DNA of 25,047 nucleotides from Mucilaginibacter sp. UBA5151 (GCA_002413785.1 DHXR01000012.1:130745-155791); one strand, 5' to 3'; counted from the first letter of the stretch, positions 15,539 through 23,572 are shown. Notes: a model not told the origin generated them from the letters alone. Translations and numbers: made by a program.

Positions 15539-15605
15539 AATATTTTTTGTTTATCGCTAAGTTAGCTTAATTTGTTAATTATTAAAAATCATCTTAACAG
15601 TAATA

Positions 15606-16421
15606 TTATTTCAATAGCGTATTTCTCTCCTTCGCAATCGTTTTATAAACCATCTTATCCAGAAAACCCGGTAAAAACTTGCTCAGGAATACGGTTAGCT
15701 TACCCTGGCCGGTCATAATTAAGGTGCGGGAGCGGTTTTCAACGCCGTCGGCAATAATTGATGCTGCTTCATCAGATGTCATCATTTTTTCTTCTTCAAG
15801 CGTGCTTTCTCCCTGTTGAACACCACTTTTGTCCAATGCCGTATTGCGGATATTTGATGCCGTAAATCCGGGGCAGGCCGTTAAAATATGGACGCCTGTT
15901 TTTAAATTTTCAACCCTTAAAGCATCCAGGAAACCATTCATCGCAAATTTGGATGCCGAATAACCGGTACGTCCCGGCAAACCTTTATAACCCGCTATGG
16001 ACGACACACCAACGATGCTGCCTTTGGTCTTTAAAATTTCGGGCAGGGCGTATTTGGTGCAATATACCGTTCCCCAAAAGTTTACGTCCATCACCTTTTT
16101 TAGAACGTTAACATCCGCATCACTAAATAAGGCCCGCATGGAGATGCCGGCATTGTTTACCAATACGTCAATTTTACCAAATGTGGTAAGGGTTTGTTTA
16201 ATCAGGTGTTCACAATCTTCCTCATTAGTTACATCGCATTGTACGCCAATGGCTTTAATTGTGTATTGTTGTTCAAGGTCTTGCGCTAATTCGCATAGGG
16301 TAACAAACTGGCGTGCGGCTAAAACAAGGTTAGCGCCGCGTTTGGCAAATTCTGTTGCAAGTGATTTACCAATGCCTGATGAGGCGCCGGTGATGATGAT
16401 GACTTTATTTTTAAACGTCAT
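15606..16421 (-). CDS. Short-chain dehydrogenase/reductase
   Basis: This 271-residue NAD(P)-dependent oxidoreductase of the SDR family has the cofactor motif TGASSGIG at 11-18, NNAG at 89-92, the catalytic Ser in VGVSSIAG (about 140) and YSASK with Tyr154 and Lys158. The C-terminal tail (FLSKFLPGFLDKMVYK) is amphipathic, as in membrane-associated DhrB-like SDRs. The substrate is unknown. It lies between two toxin-antitoxin pairs with no obvious operon partner. Confidence 0.88.
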   Translation of the reverse strand: MTFKNKVIIITGASSGIGKSLATEFAKRGANLVLAARQFVTLCELAQDLEQQYTIKAIGVQCDVTNEEDCEHLIKQTLTTFGKIDVLVNNAGISMRALFSDADVNVLKKVMDVNFWGTVYCTKYALPEILKTKGSIVGVSSIAGYKGLPGRTGYSASKFAMNGFLDALRVENLKTGVHILTACPGFTASNIRNTALDKSGVQQGESTLEEEKMMTSDEAASIIADGVENRSRTLIMTGQGKLTVFLSKFLPGFLDKMVYKTIAKERNTLLK

Positions 16422-16485
16422 AGAATTAGTGGGCTGGATAAAATGTGATTTTCTGTTTTAAGCTTTGTTGGAATAAAAAGTAGTC

Positions 16486-16875
16486 TTATTCAACAATTTG
16501 TAACCCATCTATTCGGTCAAAATGTTTTCTGTTTAATGTCGCGATAGGCAAATCATGAGCAATTGCCGTTGATGCAATAAAAAGGTCTGCAATGGCAATC
16601 TGTTTGCGCTTACGTTTGAGGTTGTTATTAGTCTCAACAGCTACTTTAACAACTAATTGATCAAAAGCTAAAACTTTAGTCTTTTTTAATATTTCTTCCC
16701 AAAAGCCGGATTGTGATAGTGTTGCACCTGAATAAATCTCATATTCGGTTACAGCTGAAATACAAAAGGTATATCCCTGTTTGAATAATTTCACCAACGC
16801 TGAATTAGATTTTTCGGACTTCCTGAAATAGTCGATAAGTATGGAAGTGTCCACCAAAACTATTTTATCCGCCAT
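16486..16875 (-). CDS. VapC-type PIN-domain toxin
   Basis: This 129-residue PIN-domain ribonuclease has its acidic active-site residues visible: Asp9 in VLVDTSILIDYF, Glu44 in SAVTEYEIYSGA, Asp97 in IAIADLFIASTA, and a C-terminal NRKHFDRIDGL strand. Members cleave tRNA or rRNA when not bound by antitoxin. It overlaps the upstream antitoxin gene by 16 bp. Confidence 0.87.
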   Translation of the reverse strand: MADKIVLVDTSILIDYFRKSEKSNSALVKLFKQGYTFCISAVTEYEIYSGATLSQSGFWEEILKKTKVLAFDQLVVKVAVETNNNLKRKRKQIAIADLFIASTAIAHDLPIATLNRKHFDRIDGLQIVE

Positions 16876-17087
16876 TGATTTATAGCTTTTCTGGTTTTGG
16901 CAATATCATCCAATTGTTTCTTTGAAAAAGTTGGCCCATTTAAAAGTAAAGCCTCAAAGTCATCCCGGTTGTTATCGTGTTTGCCTTCTTTTTCAATTTC
17001 TGCCTTAAGTTGGGACAATTTTATTTCAGGAAGACTTTTCACAATCTTCAATAACTCATCAAACTTGATATCTACCAGCGCTTCCAT
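16860..17087 (-). CDS. Putative VapB-like antitoxin
   Basis: This 75-residue charged protein has an N-terminal helix (DELLKIVKSLPEIKLSQLKAE), a flexible middle (KHDNNRDDFEALLLNGPTFS) and a C-terminal helix with the tail TRKAINQWRIK, typical of VapB proteins that wrap VapC. It overlaps vapC by 16 bp. A TAAATTTG promoter box (17092-17099) lies 4 nt before the ATG. There is no clear DNA-binding fold, so the name is partly from context. Confidence 0.75.
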   Translation of the reverse strand: MEALVDIKFDELLKIVKSLPEIKLSQLKAEIEKEGKHDNNRDDFEALLLNGPTFSKKQLDDIAKTRKAINQWRIK

Positions 17088-17091
17088 AAAT

Positions 17092-17099
17092 CAAATTTA
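17092..17099 (-). promoter_or_regulatory. -7 promoter box directly upstream of the VapB-like gene
   Basis: TAAATTTG on the minus strand matches TAnnTTTG exactly and is only 4 nt from the ATG. Transcription would then start at or next to the start codon, suggesting a leaderless mRNA. A TTTG-like -33 element occurs slightly too close (about 16 bp). Confidence 0.5.
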
Positions 17100-17141
17100 C
17101 TAAGTTTTTGTCAAACAAAAAATCCGGAAGGAAAAAAACTA

Positions 17142-17975
17142 TTATTTAACCTCATAAGTTGAAGGAAACAGCTGCGGTATGCCCGGCACTTTTATTTCAG
17201 GCATTTTTAGTAAATATTTTACGGCGAATATAAACATAGCGCCATAATAATACTTAATGTAGGTCCAGCTAAATTTGGCCAGTGGTTGGCCTTCAGATTT
17301 GATGATATAAGTTTTGGGGAAATAAAAGTTTTTAAAACCTGCCAGCCTGATGCGGTAGGAAAGATCAATATCGTGCCCGAATTTAAAAAAGCGTTCATCA
17401 AACAGCCCGCTTTCATTTAAAACAGCGCGGCGCAGGAGCATAAAAGCGCCGTTCACAATATCAATTTCGGCAACCTGGAATTCTTCTACCCAATCTTTTC
17501 GGTGGTTGTCGTATAGCCGGGTTTTGGATAAATGCCTGGCGAAGCCGATAAATTTTAAAAATGCAGCCCAGGTTGTTGTAAGGCCATGAATTGATTCAGG
17601 TAAAAAACGACCCTGCGGGCTAATCATCCTCACGCTAAGCGCTCCGGCGTCAGTATGTTCATCCATAAATGCGCATAGTTTTCCCAGCGTGTCTTTGATG
17701 CAAATTGTATCCGCAGTGACCGTTAAAACATACTCTCCTGTTGCTAAACTCAAGGCCTGGTTGTTTGATTTTGCAACGCCCTGGTCTGTACTATTTGCAA
17801 TGATACGGGCCTTTGGGAAGTTATTTTCAACCATTTCCACGGATCCGTCAGTAGAGGCGTTATCAATAATAATTAATTCATAATCAATGCTTTTACAGGC
17901 ATTAACCAGTGAATTAAGGGCTTGCTTTAGCGATAAACAAGCATTGTTATTAACAACAACTACAGATAACCTCAT
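17142..17975 (-). CDS. Family 2 glycosyltransferase
   Basis: This 277-residue GT-A-fold enzyme probably transfers a sugar to a cell-surface polysaccharide or lipid. The start MRLSVVVVNNN, the nucleotide block IIIDNASTDGSVEMV and the TADT metal-site-like motif at 87-90 are typical. The acceptor-side block GLFDERFFKFGHDIDLSYRI lies at 190-209. Most relatives carry GED or YED where this protein has GHD (His201, Asp202), so the usual catalytic-base acidic pair is half replaced. A hydrophobic C-terminal stretch (YIKYYYGAMFIFAVKYLL) may attach it to the membrane. Its start lies just beyond the recR remnant. Confidence 0.85.
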   Translation of the reverse strand: MRLSVVVVNNNACLSLKQALNSLVNACKSIDYELIIIDNASTDGSVEMVENNFPKARIIANSTDQGVAKSNNQALSLATGEYVLTVTADTICIKDTLGKLCAFMDEHTDAGALSVRMISPQGRFLPESIHGLTTTWAAFLKFIGFARHLSKTRLYDNHRKDWVEEFQVAEIDIVNGAFMLLRRAVLNESGLFDERFFKFGHDIDLSYRIRLAGFKNFYFPKTYIIKSEGQPLAKFSWTYIKYYYGAMFIFAVKYLLKMPEIKVPGIPQLFPSTYEVK

Positions 17976-17977
17976 AT

Positions 17978-18112
17978 TTATTTCGACAGTAAATTAATAT
18001 ACGGAACACGTGTAGCGATGGATCTCCCTAAAGAGATTTCATCCACCGACGCTGATTATCCTCCAAAAGCTATGCCACATACTATAGATGAGAAGCTTAT
18101 GCTGAAAATTTT
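17978..18112 (-). pseudogene. Decayed duplicate of the recR 3' end
   Basis: Read on the minus strand, 44 codons align without gaps to the last 44 residues of the intact RecR (18516-19133). About 29 residues are identical, including GIAFGG, VDEI and LGRSIATRVPY, and both end in a stop at the same place. An in-frame stop at 18056-18058 breaks it. No homology is seen upstream of 18112. It is a partial duplication, or a leftover of a replaced recR, between the glycosyltransferase gene and recR. Confidence 0.85.
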
Positions 18113-18137
18113 ACTTGTTTATGTAAATGGACTTGAC

Positions 18138-18461
18138 GGGACAAACGCATTAAAATATTTTAATTCTGAAATCGATCCAAAAAAAACCTAACCGTGTTGT
18201 AAGAAATCACATCGAAATAGTGAAAAAAGCGCCGGTGGGCGCGAAATATTGGTAGAAAATAATAAAAAGATTTTAGCGTGCCATCGGTACGTAACGAATG
18301 AAGCGGCATTAGCGCCAATGCATGGCGGAGGTTAGGTGCCGAGGGCACACAATGTCGGGCTGGCCGGTATTTCTACCAATATTTGACCCCAAAAGGGGTC
18401 TTGCCAACTAATTTAATAACACCTTTAGCTTCATTTGAGCCCTTTTTTAATGCGTTTGCCC
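18138..18461. repeat. Second palindromic composite with REP-like units
   Basis: The outer inverted repeat is CAAACGCATTAAAA at 18142-18155 with its exact complement at 18445-18458, extended by a GGG/CCC. The inner inverted repeat is a perfect 15-mer, 18244-18258 with 18370-18384. Outside each inner arm lies a hairpin: GCGCC/GGCGC at 18229-18242 and GACCCC-AAAA-GGGGTC at 18385-18400. The half-site TTTCTAC followed by AA matches that of the 7508-7736 element, so both belong to one family. The open frame at 18160-18348 overlaps these repeats and is probably not a gene. Confidence 0.7.
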
Positions 18462-18515
18462 TGCTGGAGGGGATAGCCTATTTGCTTGCATGGTTAAACC
18501 TATTTAGTTTAACAC

Positions 18516-19133
18516 TTACCTGGATAATGAATTAGTGTACGGAACACGCGTAGCGATGGATCTCCCTAAGGTGATTTCATCTACGTACTCCAGTTCACCT
18601 CCAAAAGCTATGCCGCGGGCTATGGTAGAGATAGTTATATCGAAATTTTTTAATCGTTTGTCTAAATAAAATAGGGTGGTATCACCCTCCATGGTAGCGC
18701 TTAATGCGAAAATAACTTCCTTTACCTCATTATCCTTTAAGCGCTCCACCAGCGAATCCACCTCAAGGTCGGTGGGGCCAATACCATCCATCGGGGAAAT
18801 TAAACCTCCTAAAACATGATATACCCCATTGTATTGATTGGTGTTTTCAATCGCCATCACATCGCGGGTATCTTCCACCACGCAAATCATCCCATGATCC
18901 CGTTTTGGGGATGCGCAGATCTGGCAAACCGGGTGGTCGGAAATATTGAGGCAAACCCGGCAAAATTGTATCTCGTTGCGTAATTTGCTGATGGTCCTGC
19001 TAAATCTTTCCACATCGGCTTTATCCTGGTTAAGCAGGTGCAGCACCAGGCGCAAAGCAGTTTTTTGACCCACTCCAGGCAATTTGGAAAATTCGGCAAC
19101 AGCATTCTCCAGTAACTTTGATGAAAAGTTCAT
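18516..19133 (-). CDS. recR: Recombination mediator RecR
   Basis: This 205-residue protein has full length for RecR. It contains the helix-hairpin-helix LPGVGQKTALRL near 18-29, the zinc site with Cys58, Cys61, Cys70 and Cys73 (CRVC and CQIC), and the Toprim domain beginning VVEDTRDVMAIE near 85. It ends in the conserved TLGRSIATRVPYTNSLSR-like tail. RecR helps load RecA at gaps via RecFOR. A degenerate copy of its 3' end lies 0.5 kb downstream. Confidence 0.97.
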   Translation of the reverse strand: MNFSSKLLENAVAEFSKLPGVGQKTALRLVLHLLNQDKADVERFSRTISKLRNEIQFCRVCLNISDHPVCQICASPKRDHGMICVVEDTRDVMAIENTNQYNGVYHVLGGLISPMDGIGPTDLEVDSLVERLKDNEVKEVIFALSATMEGDTTLFYLDKRLKNFDITISTIARGIAFGGELEYVDEITLGRSIATRVPYTNSLSR

Positions 19134-19151
19134 GTTGCGAAGATAAGGATT

Positions 19152-19300
19152 AGTCCGAAAGTCCGAAAGTGGGTAAAGTCCGAAAGTTTAGGCAGGCAAA
19201 CGAAAATATTTTGTTTAATAAAGTACTATACATAACTTGTCGGCAAGATTTTTAACCATTTACATCTTTCGGACTTCCGGACTTTCCGGACTTTCGGACT
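19152..19300. repeat. Inverted 8-nt word array (word GTCCGAAA)
   Basis: The left arm 19152-19186 contains AGTCCGAA three times with one degenerate unit. The right arm 19266-19300 has CTTTCGGA/CTTCCGGA words in opposite orientation. The arms match perfectly over 14 nt at one end and 11 nt at the other. It spans the intergenic region between the divergent recR and the symporter gene, ending 11 bp before the symporter start. Confidence 0.75.
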
Positions 19301-19310
19301 CAAAGAAAAT

Positions 19311-20807
19311 ATGTCACCAGGAATATTACTCTCATTCATTATAGGCTACTTTTTGGTATTGCTGGTCATATCATGGTTAACTTCCAGGAAATCGTCAGAT
19401 AACGATACCTTTTTTGTAGCCAACCGCAATTCAAAATGGTATCTGGTGGCTTTCGGTATGATCGGAACTGCTTTGAGCGGGGTCACTTTTATATCGGTTC
19501 CGGGCAAGGTTGGCGCTGCTACAGGCGACCAGTTTGAATATTTCCAGTTTATTTTAGGGAATGCTGCCGGCTTCATCATCATAGCTACCGTGTTGCTGCC
19601 GCTTTATTACAGGCTAAAATTAACCTCTATTTACAGTTATATTGAAGGCGCATTGGGCGTTTGGAGTTACAAAACCGCGGCGGGTATATTTTTGGTCAGC
19701 CGGATCATCGGTTCGGCTTTCAGGCTTTACCTGGTGGTTATAGTGCTGCAGCGATTTATTTTTGATAGCTACCATATCCCTTTTGCCGTAACGGGTTTAA
19801 TTTGTTTGGTGCTGATTTGGTCGTACACCTTTAAAGGCGGATTAAAAACAATTATCATTACCGATAGCCTGCAAACCCTGTTTTTAGTTTCGTCGGTATT
19901 TTTATCCATTTATTTTATTTGCCGGAGCCTGCATTACAATGTTTTTGAAGCATTCGATGCTGTAAAAAATAGCAGCTACTCCAAAATTTTCTTTTTCAGC
20001 GACTTTTTAGGCAGCAAATTTCATTTTGTCAAGGCCTTTGTGGGAGGGGTGTTTATCACCATAGCCATGGTGGGGCTCGACCAGGATTTGATGCAAAAGA
20101 ACCTCAGCCTTAAAAACATCCGCGAAGCAAAAAAGAACATGTTCAGCTTTACCGCTGTATTTGTGGTGATCAATATTTTCTTTTTAGGCGTTGGCGCCTT
20201 GCTTTGGCTGTATGCAAGCCGGTATGGTATTAAGGTTGAAAAAACCGATTATTTGTATCCGACCATCGCCCTGCAATACCTGGGCCTTGCGCCTGCTATG
20301 GTGTTTATGCTCGGCTTAACCGCAGCCACCTTCGCCACTACCGATTCGGCTTTAACTGCATTGACTACCTCTTTTTGTGTTGATTTTTTGGGCTTCGGTA
20401 AAAGCAAAGATGTGAATAGTAAAAAAATGGTACGCAGCCGTCATTATGTACATATTGCTTTTTCGGGATGCATGTTTTTAACCATTATCATTTTTAACGC
20501 CATAAATGACGGAGCGGTAGTGAGCGCCATATTTAAGGTGGCCTCCTATACCTACGGACCATTGCTGGGCTTGTATGCCTTCGGGCTTTTTGCAGGTAAA
20601 AGGCAGGTGAAAGACAAACTTGTGCCCTTTATTTGTTTGATATCTCCGGCTATATGTTATTATCTTAGCACCCATTCGGCGGGATTAATGGGCGGTTACG
20701 TTTTTGATAATGAACTGATACTGATTAACGGATTAATTACCTTTGTTGGATTATTAGTTACATCATCTGTAAAGGTAAAAAATCAAAACTCACTAATTCA
20801 AAATTAA
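19311..20807 (+). CDS. Sodium:solute symporter (SSS family)
   Basis: This 498-residue membrane protein has about 13 hydrophobic helices. The SSS hallmarks are present: GTALSGVTFISVPG near the first helices, a long GYFLVLLVISWLTSRKSS opening, YIEGALGVWSYKTAAG, and the GLDQDLMQKNLS block after helix six. It should import a small solute with Na+, but the substrate (sugar, proline, sialate or other) cannot be read from sequence. The LOG-family gene starts 25 bp downstream. Confidence 0.9.
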   Translation: MSPGILLSFIIGYFLVLLVISWLTSRKSSDNDTFFVANRNSKWYLVAFGMIGTALSGVTFISVPGKVGAATGDQFEYFQFILGNAAGFIIIATVLLPLYYRLKLTSIYSYIEGALGVWSYKTAAGIFLVSRIIGSAFRLYLVVIVLQRFIFDSYHIPFAVTGLICLVLIWSYTFKGGLKTIIITDSLQTLFLVSSVFLSIYFICRSLHYNVFEAFDAVKNSSYSKIFFFSDFLGSKFHFVKAFVGGVFITIAMVGLDQDLMQKNLSLKNIREAKKNMFSFTAVFVVINIFFLGVGALLWLYASRYGIKVEKTDYLYPTIALQYLGLAPAMVFMLGLTAATFATTDSALTALTTSFCVDFLGFGKSKDVNSKKMVRSRHYVHIAFSGCMFLTIIIFNAINDGAVVSAIFKVASYTYGPLLGLYAFGLFAGKRQVKDKLVPFICLISPAICYYLSTHSAGLMGGYVFDNELILINGLITFVGLLVTSSVKVKNQNSLIQN

Positions 20808-20827
20808 CTAAATCACTAACTCACTAA
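20790..20827. repeat. TCACTAA word array at the symporter 3' end
   Basis: TCACTAA occurs at 20790-20796, 20813-20819 and 20821-20827 with related ACTAAAT words between. The array begins inside the last codons of the symporter gene (reading NSLIQN) and ends 5 bp before the next ATG. Only one arm is visible. It is the same kind of private short-word array as at 8950, 10556, 13671 and 19152. Confidence 0.6.
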
Positions 20828-20832
20828 TTACC

Positions 20833-21540
20833 ATGACCGGTGAAGATAAAATAAGACAAGCATTTGAGAACAAAAACTGGCAGGAAATTAAGGTAACTGA
20901 TTCCTGGCAGATATTTAAGATTATGGCCGAATTTGTTGACGGCTTTGAGAAACTCGCAAAAATAGGCCCCTGCGTATCCATATTTGGTTCTGCACGGATG
21001 AAAAATGATAACAAGTACTATCTGTTAGCTGAGGAAACCGGGCGCATATTGACAGAACGCGGCTATGGTGTAATTTCGGGCGGCGGCCCCGGGATTATGG
21101 AGGCCGCCAATAAAGGAGCTTACGAGGCCGGCGGCAAATCGGTAGGCTTAAATATAGAACTTCCGTTTGAACAGTTCCACAACAGGTTTATTGACAGGGA
21201 TAAATTAATGGAGTTTGATTACTTTTTTGTGCGGAAAGTAATGTTTATGAAATACTCACAGGGGTTTATTATCCTGCCCGGCGGTTTCGGCACTATGGAT
21301 GAATCTTTTGAGGCCATTACCCTGATCCAAACCGGTAAAATAGCCCGTTTCCCTATCGTATTTATTGGTGTCGACTACTGGAAAGGCCTTTTTAACTGGA
21401 TAGAAGAAAAAATGCTTGCGGAGGAACATACTATAAATGCGGATGACCTTAACCTTTACAGGCTGGTTGATACCGCCGAAGAAGCAGCCGGGCATATTTT
21501 CAAATTCTACGAAAAATATGTGCTGAAGCCGAATTTCTGA
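20833..21540 (+). CDS. LOG-family nucleoside 5'-monophosphate phosphoribohydrolase (TIGR00730)
   Basis: This 235-residue Rossmann-fold protein carries the family signatures GGGPGIMEAANKGAYEAGG from 83 and PGGFGTMDE at 149-157 (consensus PGGxGTxxE). Members hydrolyse nucleoside 5'-monophosphates to base and ribose 5-phosphate; plant LOG proteins activate cytokinins this way. It is probably a nucleotide salvage or housekeeping enzyme here. Its stop codon lies inside the left arm of a 28-bp perfect inverted repeat. Confidence 0.9.
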   Translation: MTGEDKIRQAFENKNWQEIKVTDSWQIFKIMAEFVDGFEKLAKIGPCVSIFGSARMKNDNKYYLLAEETGRILTERGYGVISGGGPGIMEAANKGAYEAGGKSVGLNIELPFEQFHNRFIDRDKLMEFDYFFVRKVMFMKYSQGFIILPGGFGTMDESFEAITLIQTGKIARFPIVFIGVDYWKGLFNWIEEKMLAEEHTINADDLNLYRLVDTAEEAAGHIFKFYEKYVLKPNF

Positions 21541-21590
21541 TATTTAAAAAAATGGCCAGCGAGCTGGCCATTTTTTTAAATATCAGAAAT
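21533..21590. terminator. Very strong bidirectional terminator, 28-bp perfect stem
   Basis: Arms 21533-21560 and 21563-21590 are exact reverse complements with only two bases between. The GC core is ATGGCCAGC and A/T runs of seven flank it, so it should work in both directions. It separates two convergent genes and includes the LOG gene stop codon. Confidence 0.85.
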
Positions 21591-21595
21591 AATTG

Positions 21596-21625
21596 TCTTG
21601 GTTCTTGACTCTTGATTCTCGATCC
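21596..21625. repeat. TCTTG heptad array downstream of the TlpA-like gene
   Basis: Four units begin at 21596, 21603, 21610 and 21617 in exact 7-nt phase (TCTTG plus two variable bases, the last TCTCG). The array lies between the strong terminator and the stop of the TlpA-like gene. Only one arm is present. Confidence 0.65.
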
Positions 21626-21628
21626 GGG

Positions 21629-23572
21629 CTATTTATTTGAGCTTATTTTCGGCACCGCTAATGCAGCATCCGGGTTACCCGCCATGTCCACCATATTGCT
21701 TACCTCTTCAACCAGTGTTTCCGGTGTACCTGTATAGCCCACATATTTAAAACGGATATGCCCGTTTTTGTCAATAACAAATTTGGTGGGAATTCCGCCT
21801 ACCCCAAAAGAGCTGACCACCTTTGATTGCCTGCCATCTTCTCCTTTTTCATCTAACAAAACGTTAAAGACATAGTTATTATCGGCAATGAATTTTTTAA
21901 CAACGGGCAGATAATTATCTCCTTCCTCCCAGCAATCAACAAATAAAAATACAACATCCGGGTTGTTTTTGTATTTATTTACAGCCATTTGCATGCCCGG
22001 TAACGAGGCTTTGCAGGGGCCGCACCAGGTAGCCCAAAAATCTACAATAACTACTTTCCCTTTTAGCTCACTTAATGAATAACTTTTACCGTTTAAATCC
22101 TTTAATGCAAAAAGCGGAGCGGGCTGGTCGATCATAGTTTTTGCAAGGTCATCCAAAACTTTAGTCTTCGATGCTTTTTCTAAAGAAGCAAGGTATTGGT
22201 CGTAACCGGCATCGCTGCCTTTAACCTTAATATAGTCCTTTTTTAACTCATCTTTTAAAATATTTGAATTTTGCCCAAGCCTGATACTTTTTTCAGCTAT
22301 CTCCATAGCTTTAGCATACTGGCCGTCTTCGCCCAATATCTGTACATAGTGCTCACTTGAATTTGTTTCACCCGGAGTTCTGTCATAAACCACCTGCATA
22401 TATTTCAGCGCTTCTTTTGGCTTGTTTTCCTTAAATAAAATATAGGCATAAGTGTCGGCATTCGCGTTGTAGGTGTTTTGCTGATTTAGTTTTGCCTGTT
22501 TAGGCGAAGCAAATTGTAACACTGTGGGGCTGGCTGAAATCCCGTCCAATAAGTCAATTGATTGTTTCGAAATTTTTTCCGCATCATCCAGGTGTTCACC
22601 GGCTACCGCCCAATCCCAGGCAACGCCGTTTAAGGTTTGTGACAACAGTGATTTATCCTGTATCAACTTTTCGTATTTATGGAAATTTTCAAAGTCGTCT
22701 TTTTTCAGATAAGCTCCTGCTAACTGCGCTGACAGGTAACCGACAAACGTGTATTTGCCTTCGGCAGTTTCAGGGTATTTGCTGATAAGAATATTAAACA
22801 TTGAATCCTTTTTGTTCAGGTCTTTTTCACGATAAATGGTCATTGCCATTTCATTTTTAACTGTTGATCCTGCCGGAAACCTGGTTTTAATTACTGTATT
22901 TAATGAATCAGCAGCCGCTGACTGTTGTGTTGACTTTAACAGGTTAAATGCAAGCATCAGATCTTTTTCATCCGTGCTTTTTTCCAGACCACTAATTTTT
23001 TGATTGATGATTGCTTTGTTTTCAGGTTTTAATGCCATCAGAAAATAATAGATGTCCCCGTATTCTTTTTCGCTTTGCGGATATAAAGCAAATTCTTTTT
23101 GGTATAATATGACCCTTTGGGCATTATCAGCTTTTATTTTGGCCAGGTTATTACCCAAACCTGAAAAAATCATCGCTTCGGATGCATAAGCCCCCCTAAC
23201 AGGTTGTTTGTCTTTGTAAACCAGGTATATATAACCTTTCTCATTGTTATTGTCGACCAGGTCTGCTGAATTGATCTTTATGAAAAATGCCTTCGCGCTG
23301 TCAGGAACGGTTATATCGCCCTTCAATAGTTTCCCGTCTTGTTTCAGGTCGATATCTGCAGCAGGGTAATCTTTATTATCGAGGTAATAAACTGTTGCCG
23401 CAATATCATTTTTCCCATCAACTACAGTTCCTTCCGGACTATAGGTTATGGAGATTTTTTCTCCGGAAGCCGGGAACTGATCGGATAAATTAAGATGGGC
23501 ATCGGTTTGTGAAAAGGCGGGCTGAAAGGCAAAAAGCGCAGGCAGCAGGGCTAAGGTTTTCAGGTTTTTCAT
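21629..23572 (-). CDS. TlpA-like thioredoxin-fold protein with large N-terminal region
   Basis: This 647-residue exported protein begins with a Sec signal peptide (MKNLKTLALLPALFAFQPAFS). About 480 residues of beta-rich then helical, TPR-like sequence follow (for example KEALKYMQVVYDRTP and QYAKAMEIAEKSIRLGQ). The C-terminal redoxin domain has the active site WCGPC at 516-520 in VVIVDFWATWCGPCKASLP and a cis-Pro in GVGGIPTKFVID. It should act as a periplasmic thiol-disulfide reductant or as a Bacteroidetes-specific redox protein of unknown client. No cytochrome maturation genes lie beside it. Confidence 0.87.
   Translation of the reverse strand: MKNLKTLALLPALFAFQPAFSQTDAHLNLSDQFPASGEKISITYSPEGTVVDGKNDIAATVYYLDNKDYPAADIDLKQDGKLLKGDITVPDSAKAFFIKINSADLVDNNNEKGYIYLVYKDKQPVRGAYASEAMIFSGLGNNLAKIKADNAQRVILYQKEFALYPQSEKEYGDIYYFLMALKPENKAIINQKISGLEKSTDEKDLMLAFNLLKSTQQSAAADSLNTVIKTRFPAGSTVKNEMAMTIYREKDLNKKDSMFNILISKYPETAEGKYTFVGYLSAQLAGAYLKKDDFENFHKYEKLIQDKSLLSQTLNGVAWDWAVAGEHLDDAEKISKQSIDLLDGISASPTVLQFASPKQAKLNQQNTYNANADTYAYILFKENKPKEALKYMQVVYDRTPGETNSSEHYVQILGEDGQYAKAMEIAEKSIRLGQNSNILKDELKKDYIKVKGSDAGYDQYLASLEKASKTKVLDDLAKTMIDQPAPLFALKDLNGKSYSLSELKGKVVIVDFWATWCGPCKASLPGMQMAVNKYKNNPDVVFLFVDCWEEGDNYLPVVKKFIADNNYVFNVLLDEKGEDGRQSKVVSSFGVGGIPTKFVIDKNGHIRFKYVGYTGTPETLVEEVSNMVDMAGNPDAALAVPKISSNK

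Noticed and set aside
18160..18348. A 62-codon minus-strand open frame
   Set aside because: It overlaps the REP-like hairpin and half-site and its translation is low-complexity Arg/His/Phe-rich with no family resemblance.
20833..21540. Lysine decarboxylase annotation for the LOG-family gene
   Set aside because: This is a historical mislabel of the PGGxGTxxE family; no PLP-decarboxylase features are present.
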